NCBI GenBank assembly: GCA_002356215.1
Contig: AP017959.1
Coordinates: 1,612,001 to 1,676,000, forward strand
Direction of reading: 5' to 3'
Source of the DNA: [Synechococcus] sp. NIES-970
Lineage (GTDB): Bacteria; Cyanobacteriota; Cyanobacteriia; Cyanobacteriales; MRBY01
Length of the DNA stretch: 64,000 nucleotides
The notes under the pieces are model-generated. The model searched no databases. It was given only the letters and a program-made list of their open reading frames with translations, and had not been told where the DNA came from. Made by a program: the position numbers and the translations under genes. This document shows, piece after piece, positions 56,161 through 64,000 of the stretch. Each line of letters opens with the position of its first letter. Position 1 is the stretch's first letter.

Positions 56161-57285
56161 CTAGTAGAGTTCGTATTTCAGCAGACGGCATTCGAGGCCG
56201 CCATTGTAAACCACAAACCGCCGCGATGCCCGTAGGCCAACTTTTTTGGCGAGCTCTGCGTTGCTCGTCAGGATATAGCCTGTCCAGCCCTTAAACCGTT
56301 GTTTGAAAATGTCACCGATGCGTTTATAAAGTAGCCCCAAGTCTTCGTCGGCCCCAAGACGATGACCATAGGGCGGATTACAGATAATCACCCCATGGTC
56401 GGCGGGTGCTTCCACGGCTTCTAATTCCCGACAGGCCAGTTGAATTTGCTCGGCAACACCGCAATTTTCGGCATTGGTCCAGGCCTGTTGAATGACCTCT
56501 TGGTCGCGATCTTGGCCAATGATCGCCTGAGAAAGCTGATCTTTGGTGGCATATTCTGCCTCATTTAGGAGAGTTTGCCAAAGATCTGCGTCAAAATCTT
56601 GCCAATGTTGGAATCCGAAATCCCCTTGAAACAGACCAGGGGCGAAGTTCAAACTTTTCAAGGCTGCTTCAATGACGAAAGTCCCGGAACCACAGAGGGG
56701 ATCGACGAGGGGCAGATCCGGCGTCCATTCGGCTAGATCAAGAAGGGCCGCCGCAAAGTTTTCTTTGAGGGGAGCTTTCCCCATAGCAGGTCGATAGCCG
56801 CGGCGGTGTAAGCTGTGGCCGGAACTGTCGAGGCTGAGGATGCAACGATTGTCATGGATGTGGGCATGGATCTGCACATCGGGGTCTGCGGTATCAATGT
56901 TGGAGCGATCGCCAAATTGGTCCCGCTGCTGATCGATGATTGCATTTTTGATTTGAAGGGCGGTGAAATGCGTGTGGTTGAGGTTTTTGTTTTTCCCGGT
57001 GCAGTGGACGGCGATCGTCTGCTGGGGGGTGAGATATTCAGTCCAGTCGATGCTTTGCACACCGCGATAGAGCTCCTGGACAGTGAAGGCTTTGATTTTT
57101 TTAATTTGCACTAAAATCCGGAAGGCGAGCCGCGACCAAAGATTGACTTTGTAGAGCAGTTGGCGATCGCCTTGAAAAGATACACCGCAATATTCTGTTT
57201 TAACGACCTGGGCGCCGAGGGCGACCAATTCCTGGGCAGCTAGGTCTTCGATGCCCTGGGCCACCGTTGCAAAATAGGTCTGCAT
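56161..57285 (-). CDS. THUMP-domain RNA methyltransferase (RlmL N-domain type)
   Basis: A 374-residue SAM-dependent methyltransferase with an N-terminal THUMP domain (about 45-155) and a Rossmann-like catalytic domain. Motifs are HRRGYRPAMGKAPLKENFAA near 161, DPLCGSGTFVIEAAL near 195, and the catalytic NPPYG near 302. The architecture corresponds to the first half of E. coli RlmL, which makes m2G2445 in 23S rRNA. It is therefore likely a guanine-N2 rRNA (or tRNA) methyltransferase, with the exact site unproven. Confidence 0.87.
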   Translation of the reverse strand: MQTYFATVAQGIEDLAAQELVALGAQVVKTEYCGVSFQGDRQLLYKVNLWSRLAFRILVQIKKIKAFTVQELYRGVQSIDWTEYLTPQQTIAVHCTGKNKNLNHTHFTALQIKNAIIDQQRDQFGDRSNIDTADPDVQIHAHIHDNRCILSLDSSGHSLHRRGYRPAMGKAPLKENFAAALLDLAEWTPDLPLVDPLCGSGTFVIEAALKSLNFAPGLFQGDFGFQHWQDFDADLWQTLLNEAEYATKDQLSQAIIGQDRDQEVIQQAWTNAENCGVAEQIQLACRELEAVEAPADHGVIICNPPYGHRLGADEDLGLLYKRIGDIFKQRFKGWTGYILTSNAELAKKVGLRASRRFVVYNGGLECRLLKYELY

Positions 57286-57403
57286 TCTATATTTATCGCC
57301 TGAAAATTCAACCCTCAGTTTAACGGATGGGACTAATCTGGTCTATGAAAGTCCTGGGCCTAGTTCCACATACTCCATTGGGATAAATCAGGCGATCGCC
57401 CCC

Positions 57404-57631
57404 TTAAACCGCGATCGGTAACATCGGCTCAAAATGTAACACCATGATTTGTTCGGGTAAGAGGCCAACAGATTCAAAGGTTCTCCCTTGGCGATCATTA
57501 AATTCCACCTCAAAAGCATTGCCTTCAGCGAGAATTTCGACCACAGTACCTACCTGTCCTTTTAATAGGTTGAATTCTGGCAAATCAACCATTAAAGCAA
57601 CAACATCTAATAACTTAATAGGGTTTTTCAT
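57404..57631 (-). CDS. DUF4926 small protein
   Basis: A 75-residue protein. Its core, DVVALMVDLPEFNLLKGQVGTVVEIL near residues 9-34 (in parts) and FEVEFNDRQGRTFESVGL, matches the DUF4926 family, a small beta-barrel of SH3-like type. It follows the DUF6883 gene by 18 bases on the same strand. The pair is widespread in cyanobacteria in my memory and behaves like a mobile accessory cassette. Function is unknown. Confidence 0.78.
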   Translation of the reverse strand: MKNPIKLLDVVALMVDLPEFNLLKGQVGTVVEILAEGNAFEVEFNDRQGRTFESVGLLPEQIMVLHFEPMLPIAV

Positions 57632-57649
57632 TAGATTTGTTCTCCAAAT

Positions 57650-57982
57650 TTATACGGGATAACAAGTGGTTAATTTAGGAATATTTGAGCCGTGTTCGAT
57701 AATCCAGCCACTACGTACAATCGCCCTTTTATTCTGCCATATCAATTCAAAATCGACAGTATAACGCTGACCAAACCGATCACGGCGACCCACTTGAGCC
57801 GCATGGGTTTGCACAATCTCAAAAAGGATCAACCGCAATCGGTCAGCATCTTGATCTGTAATTCCCAATTGAGAACGAAACAATCGCGCTTTATGTTTGC
57901 CATCCTTATGGTCTAGATTGAGGCAATAATCTCGCAATTTTCGAATATCAATAGTTGCATTTTCTGCATTAGGAACTTTCAT
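57650..57982 (-). CDS. DUF6883 protein
   Basis: A 110-residue protein starting MKVPNAENATIDIRKLRDY, with NLDHKDGKHKARLF near 22-35, typical of the family I recall as DUF6883. It has a DFELIWQNKRAIVRSGW segment near the C-terminus. The His-Lys-Ala-Arg segment and nearby acidic residues suggest a small enzyme or RNA-binding fold. It starts three bases after the purL stop and is followed by DUF4926. A toxin-antitoxin-like role is conceivable but unsupported by direct evidence. Confidence 0.75.
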   Translation of the reverse strand: MKVPNAENATIDIRKLRDYCLNLDHKDGKHKARLFRSQLGITDQDADRLRLILFEIVQTHAAQVGRRDRFGQRYTVDFELIWQNKRAIVRSGWIIEHGSNIPKLTTCYPV

Positions 57983-57985
57983 TTC

Positions 57986-60277
57986 TTAGGCGTGTAAACG
58001 ACGGGCGATCGCCTCACTCCAGTTGCTGGTCATGTCCTCAACGGAAACAGCGATTACAGCCTGATTGTTGACGGTAATTTGTAACTGATTGGTGTCGCTC
58101 ACGGAACCGATCACCTGCCAATTGTCCGCCAACGATTGATTGAGATGGGCTTCAAATTGGGCTTGTTTGTCGGGAGCAACAGAGACAATAATCTTGCCGC
58201 AGGTTTCGCCAAATAGGATGGTATCGAGGCGGTCAGTACCAGCAATCTCAACCGTTGCACCGAGATTCCCGCCAATACAACATTCCGCGATCGCCACGGC
58301 TAAACCACCCTCCGCAAGGTCATGGGCAGAGTTTAACAATCCACTGGCGATCGCCTCCCGCACGGTTTTTTGGACGGCTTTTTCGAGGGCAAAATCCACT
58401 TGGGGCGGAATACCAGCGACGGTGTCATGGATCGTATTCAAGTATTCCGAACCGCCGAGGCTTGTGGTTGCTTGAGTACCGAGGAGATAGAGGCGATCGC
58501 CCCCATTTTGGAAGGCTAAACCACAGACCTGATTAATATCTTCAACTCGTCCCACCATCCCGATTACAGGAGTCGGATAGATGGGAGTCGGTTTGCCATC
58601 GCTATCCAGGGTTTCGTTGTAGAGGGAAACATTACCGCCAGTGACAGGTGTATCTAATTCCCGACAAGCTTCCGCGATCCCTTTGCAAGCATTTGCCAAT
58701 TGCCAATAACCCACAGGTTTTTCGGGACTACCAAAGTTTAAATTGTTCGTAATTGCCAAGGGTTCAGCGCCGACACAACTTAAATTACGGGCTGCTTCAG
58801 CGACGGCTGCCTTTGCCCCTTCCAACGGATTTAAATACACATAACGAGGATTACAATCGGTACAGGCGGCAACACCAATCGTTGAGGCATCGGGCTTACC
58901 ATTGACCGGACGAACCCGTACCACTGCGGCATCTGCGCCCCCAGGGAAAATCACTGTATTGTTTTGTACTTGATGATCGTACTGGCGATAAATCCATTTT
59001 TTCGAGGCAATGGTCGGCACATCTAACAGGGTTAATAAAATCTCATTCCAAGATTTTTCGGCGATGCCATTCCCATCACAATTCGGCAAACTATCCACCG
59101 ACCAAGCCCAAGCCGTTTGGGCGTATTCAGGGGCTTCCGCCATCAATTCCCGATGGTAAATGGGCGTATTGTCTGATAGCGCAGTTGCCGGAACTTCCGC
59201 CGCGACTTCACCCTTAAACATGATTTTGACGATAGGTTCCGCGATCACTTCACCCGCAACAACTGCCTGTAAACCCCAACGATGGAAAATATCAATTAAC
59301 TCTTGTTCCCGTCCTTTATGGGCAACAAAAAGCATCCGTTCTTGGGATTCGGAGAGCAGATATTCGTAGGGAACCATCCCCGTTTCTCGCACCGGAATTT
59401 TATCGAGATCGAGTAACACACCGACCCCACCTTTGGCTGCCATTTCCGCCGTCGAACAGGTTAAACCCGCCGCGCCCATATCCTGCGCCGCCGCCACTGC
59501 CCCGGTTTTAAAAGCTTCGAGACAGGCTTCAATCAGAGATTTTTCGGTAAAGGGATCACCAACTTGCACCGCAGGGCGATCGTCCATAGATTCATCGGTC
59601 AATTCGGCACTGGCAAAACTTGCACCCCCCATACCATCGCGCCCCGTTGTGGAGCCGACATAGAGAACGGGATTACCGATGCCATAGGCGCCTGATTTGA
59701 TAATTTCCTCGGTTTCCATCAAGCCCAACGCCATCGCATTAACGAGGGGATTTCCGGCATAGGCTTTATCAAAATAGACTTCGCCGCCCACCGTCGGCAC
59801 ACCTACGCAATTGCCGTAGTGACTAATCCCTTCCACAACCCCCTGAAAAATACGGCGAGTTTGGGCATTGTCGAGGGTGCCGAAGCGCAGAGAATTTAAC
59901 AGGGCAATGGGGCGCGCCCCCATGGTGAAGATATCGCGGAGAATACCGCCGACTCCGGTTGCTGCGCCTTGGAATGGCTCGATCGCCGACGGGTGGTTAT
60001 GGGATTCAATTTTAAAGGCGAGGTGCAGACCATCCCCCATATCGACCACGCCCGCATTTTCACCGGGGCCGACGAGGACGCGATCGCCTTTCGTTGGGAA
60101 ACCAGACAGCAACGGGCGGGAATTCTTATAACAACAATGTTCTGACCACATCACGCCAAACATCCCCAGTTCCGCCTTGTTGGGATGGCGACCTAAACGG
60201 CTCACAATTTCGTCGTATTCTTCGGGTTTGATACCTTCGGAGGCGATTTCTGCGGGGGTGAAAGGGCTAGTGGTCAT
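57986..60277 (-). CDS. purL: Phosphoribosylformylglycinamidine synthase subunit PurL
   Basis: A 763-residue amidotransferase synthetase subunit that converts FGAR and ammonia, with ATP, to FGAM in purine synthesis. It works with PurS and PurQ, encoded elsewhere. Signatures are [13 protein letters not shown] near 43-55, [25 protein letters not shown] near 73-97 (in parts), and [17 protein letters not shown] near 270. The length is that of the small, three-subunit form. It is flanked downstream by the DUF6883-DUF4926 pair and divergent upstream from the phycobiliprotein-like/PIN pair. Confidence 0.95.
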   Translation of the reverse strand: MTTSPFTPAEIASEGIKPEEYDEIVSRLGRHPNKAELGMFGVMWSEHCCYKNSRPLLSGFPTKGDRVLVGPGENAGVVDMGDGLHLAFKIESHNHPSAIEPFQGAATGVGGILRDIFTMGARPIALLNSLRFGTLDNAQTRRIFQGVVEGISHYGNCVGVPTVGGEVYFDKAYAGNPLVNAMALGLMETEEIIKSGAYGIGNPVLYVGSTTGRDGMGGASFASAELTDESMDDRPAVQVGDPFTEKSLIEACLEAFKTGAVAAAQDMGAAGLTCSTAEMAAKGGVGVLLDLDKIPVRETGMVPYEYLLSESQERMLFVAHKGREQELIDIFHRWGLQAVVAGEVIAEPIVKIMFKGEVAAEVPATALSDNTPIYHRELMAEAPEYAQTAWAWSVDSLPNCDGNGIAEKSWNEILLTLLDVPTIASKKWIYRQYDHQVQNNTVIFPGGADAAVVRVRPVNGKPDASTIGVAACTDCNPRYVYLNPLEGAKAAVAEAARNLSCVGAEPLAITNNLNFGSPEKPVGYWQLANACKGIAEACRELDTPVTGGNVSLYNETLDSDGKPTPIYPTPVIGMVGRVEDINQVCGLAFQNGGDRLYLLGTQATTSLGGSEYLNTIHDTVAGIPPQVDFALEKAVQKTVREAIASGLLNSAHDLAEGGLAVAIAECCIGGNLGATVEIAGTDRLDTILFGETCGKIIVSVAPDKQAQFEAHLNQSLADNWQVIGSVSDTNQLQITVNNQAVIAVSVEDMTSNWSEAIARRLHA

Positions 60278-60369
60278 AGTTTTACATCAATTCTTTCTGT
60301 AACAGCGTTATTGTATCGGTTTCGGTGACTACAATGGATAACGAACACAGTTAAATCCAATCATCCAAT

Positions 60370-60384
60370 AACGTATTATTCGTT
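60370..60384. promoter_or_regulatory. Imperfect palindrome in the purL/cassette divergent region
   Basis: AACGTATTATTCGTT reads nearly the same on both strands (12 of 15 positions, arms AACG/CGTT). Two more AACGAA half-sites lie at 60340-60345 and 60405-60410. Together they flank the start region of the gene at 60443, as expected for autoregulation of a toxin-antitoxin operon. Confidence 0.35.
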
Positions 60385-60442
60385 CACACACTAAAGCTCT
60401 TGTAAACGAAGTGAAGTTTTAAAGGTTGAAAATTTAAAAATC

Positions 60443-61042
60443 ATGGATGCTGCAAGTTTGATTTATGCCAAAGCCTACAATCAATCGCGTTTTCTCAGTA
60501 ATTCCGAGCTAGATTGTTTACGCAAGTGTGTTGCTGACGGTCTGGCGAATATTGAAGCTGCACAGGAAATTACCAATAATTGTGACTCTTTAATTCAAGA
60601 GTCATACGAAGCTATACGCAATGATTTTCCTGAGCATGCATCCAAAATAGAAGATTGGCAAAAAAAGTGTAGAAGAGATATTGATTATTTTTTAAGAGTA
60701 ATTACTTATTGTTTAGTCTCAGAAAATACTAGTCTTTTAAATAAATATTTTTTAAATGATATAGATCTGGCTTTACATATAGACTGTCTTGTTCTGGCAT
60801 TAAGTACAATTTTAAAAAGTAATTTTATTTCCAAACAAAGCCTGGAAATAATCACCCCTTATGTTAATCATATAATTTCAAATATTATCAGATCATCAGA
60901 AGCTCAGTTATTTTCAGAAGTAACATCTGATGAGTTTCCTAGGAAGTGGCCAGAGGAATTAGCAGAGTTTTATGGAAGCATACAAGATGAAAGTTTTGAC
61001 CGGCAACCTCAGCCAGAAATAGGCGGCAGAGAAGAGTTATGA
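60443..61042 (+). CDS. Divergent phycocyanin-alpha-like protein, PIN operon partner
   Basis: A 199-residue protein with a phycobiliprotein fold. It aligns by eye with CpcA over about 150 residues: NQSRFLSNSEL matches SQGRFLSSTEL, IEAAQEITNNCDSLIQES matches LQAAKALTDNAQSLVNGA, and KKCRRDIDYFLRVITYCLV matches DKCARDIGYYLRIVTYCLV. The chromophore Cys of CpcA (Cys84), with Arg86 and Asp87, corresponds to Cys76, Arg78 and Asp79. The loop before this Cys is shortened, and a 40-residue acidic tail is added. It overlaps the PIN gene by four bases, in the place of an antitoxin. The DNA is AT-rich and HIP1-free. Bilin binding is untested. Confidence 0.8.
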   Translation: MDAASLIYAKAYNQSRFLSNSELDCLRKCVADGLANIEAAQEITNNCDSLIQESYEAIRNDFPEHASKIEDWQKKCRRDIDYFLRVITYCLVSENTSLLNKYFLNDIDLALHIDCLVLALSTILKSNFISKQSLEIITPYVNHIISNIIRSSEAQLFSEVTSDEFPRKWPEELAEFYGSIQDESFDRQPQPEIGGREEL

Positions 61043-61446
61043 AATATCTCTTAGATACGAATGTCTGCATTGTCTACTTAAAAGGAAACAATAAATTATT
61101 ACGAATTAAGCTTGAGTCTCATGAGCCTTCAGAATTAATAGTTTGTTCTGTTGTTCGTTTTGAATTATTTTACGGGGCAATCAAAAGCCAAAAGAAAGTA
61201 GAGAATATAAAACAACAGCAACTTTTTCTGAAGAATTTCTCCTCTCTCTTCTTCGACGACCAAGCGGCACAATACTGCGGAGAAATTCGTGCTCATCTGG
61301 AAAAGCAAGGATTACCTATTGGAGCTTATGATCAACAGATTGCAGCAATCACTCTTGCCCATGATTTAACGTTGATTACTCATAACGTCCGTGAATTTAG
61401 TCGAATTCCCAATCTAAAAATAGAAGATTGGGAAGTTTCAAGTTGA
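61039..61446 (+). CDS. VapC-like PIN-domain ribonuclease
   Basis: A 135-residue PIN-domain protein, beginning MKYLLDTNVCIVYLKG. Catalytic acidic residues can be placed at Asp6, Glu42 (FELFYG) and Asp98 (AYDQQIAA); Asn116 lies in THNVREF. This is the pattern of VapC/FitB toxins, which cut tRNA or rRNA when released from an antitoxin. The ATG overlaps the upstream gene's stop by four bases, so translation is coupled. The partner is not a normal VapB, which would be about 75 residues with a DNA-binding domain. It is instead the phycobiliprotein-like gene. Confidence 0.9.
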   Translation: MKYLLDTNVCIVYLKGNNKLLRIKLESHEPSELIVCSVVRFELFYGAIKSQKKVENIKQQQLFLKNFSSLFFDDQAAQYCGEIRAHLEKQGLPIGAYDQQIAAITLAHDLTLITHNVREFSRIPNLKIEDWEVSS

Positions 61447-61521
61447 GATTTTCAATTATTTAGAAACTTTGGTGATCGCCTTTTTCTGAACCAGTGTTAT
61501 CAAACGCAAGCAATTCTAGAC

Positions 61522-61546
61522 AAACCGAACTCCAAACGGCGGTTTT
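61522..61546 (+). terminator. Possible weak terminator after the PIN gene
   Basis: AAACCG (61522-61527) and CGGTTT (61540-61545) form a six-base stem with a short T end. The T-run is only four bases, so function is uncertain. Confidence 0.3.
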
Positions 61547-61678
61547 CAACACTCTCAGGCGTCAAGCGCAAATTTACATTTTGTTACAATATGAGAAGTA
61601 GAGGCCCACAAAAAAGCTTGCAGTAGTGCTCATCATCAGTTTTTTTCGGCCTCAGCAACGACTTGGGAGGTTCATTTT

Positions 61679-62809
61679 ATGAACGGCAATTTTCGCATCG
61701 GGAATTTGTTTGGGATTCCTTTCTACATCAATATTTCTTGGTTTATCGTCCTAGTGCTTGTCACCCTAAACTTTGGGGGTGGACTGGCAGCCCAATTCCC
61801 GAGCCTTGGCATTGGTGCTTTATTGTTGGGATTTGTGGCCGGCTTAATGCTATTTGCCTCTGTATTGCTCCATGAATTGGGCCATAGCTACGCAGCAATT
61901 CGCCAGGGAATTGGCGTCAACTCCATTACCCTATTTCTCTTCGGGGGACTGGCGAGCCTTGATGAAGAAGCGAAGACTCCCGGTGGTGCGTTCTGGATTG
62001 CTGTTGCTGGGCCGCTTGTGAGTTTGGCTCTATTTATCGCACTTTTTCTTTTAACGGGTAGTGGTGTCCTGAGTGGGCCGCCAGCGGCGATCGCCGGATT
62101 GTTGGCTTACATCAACTTGATCTTAGCGACCTTTAACATGATTCCTGGGTTGCCCCTCGATGGTGGGAACGTGCTAAAGTCCATCGTTTGGAAACTGACG
62201 GGGAATCGTTTTACTGGCACCATTTGGGCGAGCCGCGTCGGTCAGTTTATCGGTTGGACGGCGATTATTCTCGGTGTATTATCTATCCTTGGGATTTCTA
62301 ACGTAGGTAGCTTCTGGACACTGATTATCGGTTGGTTCCTGTTACAAAATGCGGGACGTTCAGCCCAGTCAGCCACTATTCAATCGGCCCTTTCTGGTCT
62401 GACAGCAGCGGACGCGGTGCTTAAAGATAGCCCAATCATCGCGGCAGAGACGACATTACGGGATTTGGCCAATAGTGTGATTCGCTCTGGTAACCAATGG
62501 AAACGCTTCTTGGTCCAAGATGAAGCGGGTCAACTGCTTGGGGAGATCCATCTAGATGTGCTCAAGACAGTGCCTACTAACGAATGGCCCCACGAGCAAG
62601 TGAGTGCTTTCATCAAACCTGTGCCTGCTGAAAATCAAGTGTCGTCTGATTTATCACTCTTGGATGTGGCTGAAAAATTAGAACGCCAAGGTTTACAGGC
62701 CCTCGCTGTGATCCAGACGAATGGTACGCTCGTGGGCCTGCTAGAGAAGTCGGCTATTATTAAACGCCTCCAGGAAAGTCGTCAAAATCCGGAAATGCAA
62801 TCTGCTTAA
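61679..62809 (+). CDS. M50 site-2 protease with CBS-like C-terminal region
   Basis: A 376-residue intramembrane metalloprotease. The zinc motif HELGH is near residue 62 and the third ligand region GLPLDGGNV near 159, both within membrane spans. The C-terminal half (about 235-365) looks like two CBS-type regulatory domains (TAADAVLKDSPIIAAETTLRDL and QALAVIQTNGTLVGLLEKSAI). Such proteins cut membrane-bound regulators. The substrate here is unknown. A GGGAGG ribosome site precedes ATG 61679. The gene reads away from the PIN cassette. Confidence 0.9.
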   Translation: MNGNFRIGNLFGIPFYINISWFIVLVLVTLNFGGGLAAQFPSLGIGALLLGFVAGLMLFASVLLHELGHSYAAIRQGIGVNSITLFLFGGLASLDEEAKTPGGAFWIAVAGPLVSLALFIALFLLTGSGVLSGPPAAIAGLLAYINLILATFNMIPGLPLDGGNVLKSIVWKLTGNRFTGTIWASRVGQFIGWTAIILGVLSILGISNVGSFWTLIIGWFLLQNAGRSAQSATIQSALSGLTAADAVLKDSPIIAAETTLRDLANSVIRSGNQWKRFLVQDEAGQLLGEIHLDVLKTVPTNEWPHEQVSAFIKPVPAENQVSSDLSLLDVAEKLERQGLQALAVIQTNGTLVGLLEKSAIIKRLQESRQNPEMQSA

Positions 62810-62905
62810 GCACCATTTGCTATTGCAAAAATTATGAATATCAGGCAATCGCCTTTCAGAAATCTTAAGGGAACTGGGGCGATCGCCTTTTGATTTTGAA
62901 ATCGC

Positions 62906-64000
62906 TCAGATTGGGTCTGACTGGGCGGCACAAAGTGGTAGGCGTACCGTAAATGCAGTGCCATGATTCACCTGGCTCGCAAGATGAATGCTCCCTCTCA
63001 AGAGATCAACCGATTGTTTAACAATGCTCAAACCGAGCCCAGTACCGGGGATATTACTAACATTGCAGCCACGATGGAAGGGTTCAAACAGATATTTTTT
63101 ATCTTTTCTGGTGATCCCAATTCCCTGATCTTCTACTTTGATAATCACAGTATTTTTCCACTTGCGCACCCTGAGGGCGATCGCCTTAGCTTCGGCAGTA
63201 TAATGAATCGCATTAATTAATAGATTGCTGAGAATTGAGCGGAGCAAACGTTCATCAATTTCTGCCAGAATCTGACGACTAGAACAGATAAATTGGATGG
63301 GATTGATTGCACGGACAAATTCTCCCTCCGTGAGTAAATCGCGGCAAAAATCCACAATATCGATTGTTTCTAAGTTCACCTCTAAAACTTTGGCTTCAAT
63401 GCGGCCGAGCACCAAAATATCATCAATAATTTGGGTCATGCGCTCAACGTTTCCGTTGATATTCGCCAAATAATCTGCCTTCTCCTCAGGAGATAGATGT
63501 TCGTTATAACGTTTTAGAGAAGAAATCGAGAGGGTAATATTATTTAGAGGATTGCGAAATTCATGACAGACCATCGCAATAAAGCGCGATCGCATTTCGT
63601 TTAATTCCTTGAGCTGCTGATTGGCCTGCCGCAGCTTCTGGGTCCGTTCATGAATTTTTAGCTCCAAATCTTCATTGGTCTGCTCCAGTACCTTTTCTGC
63701 CCAACGCCGCTGGCTAATGTCCCGGAAAGTGACGACCGCCCCAATCAACGTGCCTGCTTCATCGCGCATTGGCGTACTGATATACTCCACCGGGAAATGG
63801 CTACCATCTTTGCGCCAAAATACCTCGGTCATCACCCGATGGGTACTACCATCTTTCAAGGCGGCATAAATCGGGCAGGCCTCCCGGGGATAGGCGCTGC
63901 CATCGGCGTGGGAATGGTGGAGCACAGCATGCATCGATTTGCCCACGAGTTCCTCTAGGGGCCAATCAATCATCTGCGCCGCCGCCGGATTCACAAAGGT
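62906..64000 (-). CDS. PAS-containing sensor histidine kinase (5' end cut off)
   Basis: The frame stays open to the right edge, so the N-terminus is missing. From the edge it shows a PAS domain (about 100 residues) with CPIYAALKDGSTHRV and WRKDGSHFPVEY, a short PAC-like segment GAVVTFRDISQRR, and a coiled linker. The phosphoacceptor is in CHEFRNPLNNI, followed by the ATPase domain with NLLINAIHY, DQGIGIT and GTGLGLSIV. It is a soluble or membrane two-component kinase; the signal is not determinable here. No partner regulator is visible. Confidence 0.88.
   Translation of the reverse strand, partial: TFVNPAAAQMIDWPLEELVGKSMHAVLHHSHADGSAYPREACPIYAALKDGSTHRVMTEVFWRKDGSHFPVEYISTPMRDEAGTLIGAVVTFRDISQRRWAEKVLEQTNEDLELKIHERTQKLRQANQQLKELNEMRSRFIAMVCHEFRNPLNNITLSISSLKRYNEHLSPEEKADYLANINGNVERMTQIIDDILVLGRIEAKVLEVNLETIDIVDFCRDLLTEGEFVRAINPIQFICSSRQILAEIDERLLRSILSNLLINAIHYTAEAKAIALRVRKWKNTVIIKVEDQGIGITRKDKKYLFEPFHRGCNVSNIPGTGLGLSIVKQSVDLLRGSIHLASQVNHGTAFTVRLPLCAAQSDPI

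Noticed and set aside
1-64000. CRISPR arrays, insertion sequences, prophage, rRNA
   Set aside because: I saw no regularly spaced repeats, no transposase or integrase frame, no phage structural gene and no rRNA-like sequence.

Overview
The window is chromosomal DNA of a unicellular, phycobilisome-bearing cyanobacterium, closest in my judgement to Synechococcus sp. PCC 7002 and relatives (Picosynechococcus). Reasons: the octamer GCGATCGC (HIP1) recurs throughout; there are genes for a phycocyanobilin lyase (cpcT), allophycocyanin-like ApcD, PsbM and NdhO; the lycopene cyclase is of the CruA type; and dnaE stops inside a naturally split intein. The species assignment rests on remembered protein families, not on a database search.

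Layout. 1-5.2 kb: a SurE-like gene end, then cpcT, ndhO, malate dehydrogenase and a phosphopantetheinyl transferase in close series, a LivM-type permease and a DUF362 protein. 5.3-16.6 kb: an Ndb-type dehydrogenase, a HAD protein, a lone ureD, glycogen synthase, two uncharacterised proteins, pyrC, a livH-livM permease pair, a PhoR/SphS-like histidine kinase, a possible 27-residue membrane protein and a small exported protein. 16.6-20.2 kb: a minus-strand operon of two glycosyltransferases and a phosphotransferase. 20.2-25.4 kb: a 512-base leader containing a palindrome, then nifJ and a dihydroorotate-dehydrogenase-like gene. 25.5-28.5 kb: an acidic exported protein, a lipase and a three-gene overlapping run (HEAT repeat, C15 peptidase-like, DUF4112).

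28.5-43 kb: the DnaE N-terminal half with its split intein, cruA divergent from a ferredoxin gene and psbM, a universal stress protein, an EcfT-like protein, a DppB-like permease, aroC, an AEC transporter, a VanY-type peptidase, a SWIM protein, a protein with a duplicated Cys-containing module, and apcD. 43-57.3 kb: glycogen phosphorylase, tRNA-Ser(GCU), a coiled-coil protein, a Uma2 protein, homoserine dehydrogenase, accC, acnB, an SpkB-like kinase and an RNA methyltransferase. 57.4-64 kb: purL flanked by two small accessory cassettes, then an M50 protease and the 3' part of a histidine kinase.

Most genes are core photosynthetic or central metabolism: glycogen synthesis and breakdown (glgA, glgP), pyruvate oxidation with ferredoxin (nifJ), part of the TCA cycle (acnB, mdh), fatty-acid initiation (accC), and amino-acid, purine and pyrimidine synthesis (thrA, aroC, purL, pyrC). 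The most unusual locus is 60443-61446. There a divergent phycocyanin-alpha-like protein, which keeps the chromophore-site Cys-x-Arg-Asp motif, overlaps by four bases a VapC-like PIN nuclease gene. This occupies the position of a toxin-antitoxin operon, with a phycobiliprotein fold in the antitoxin slot.
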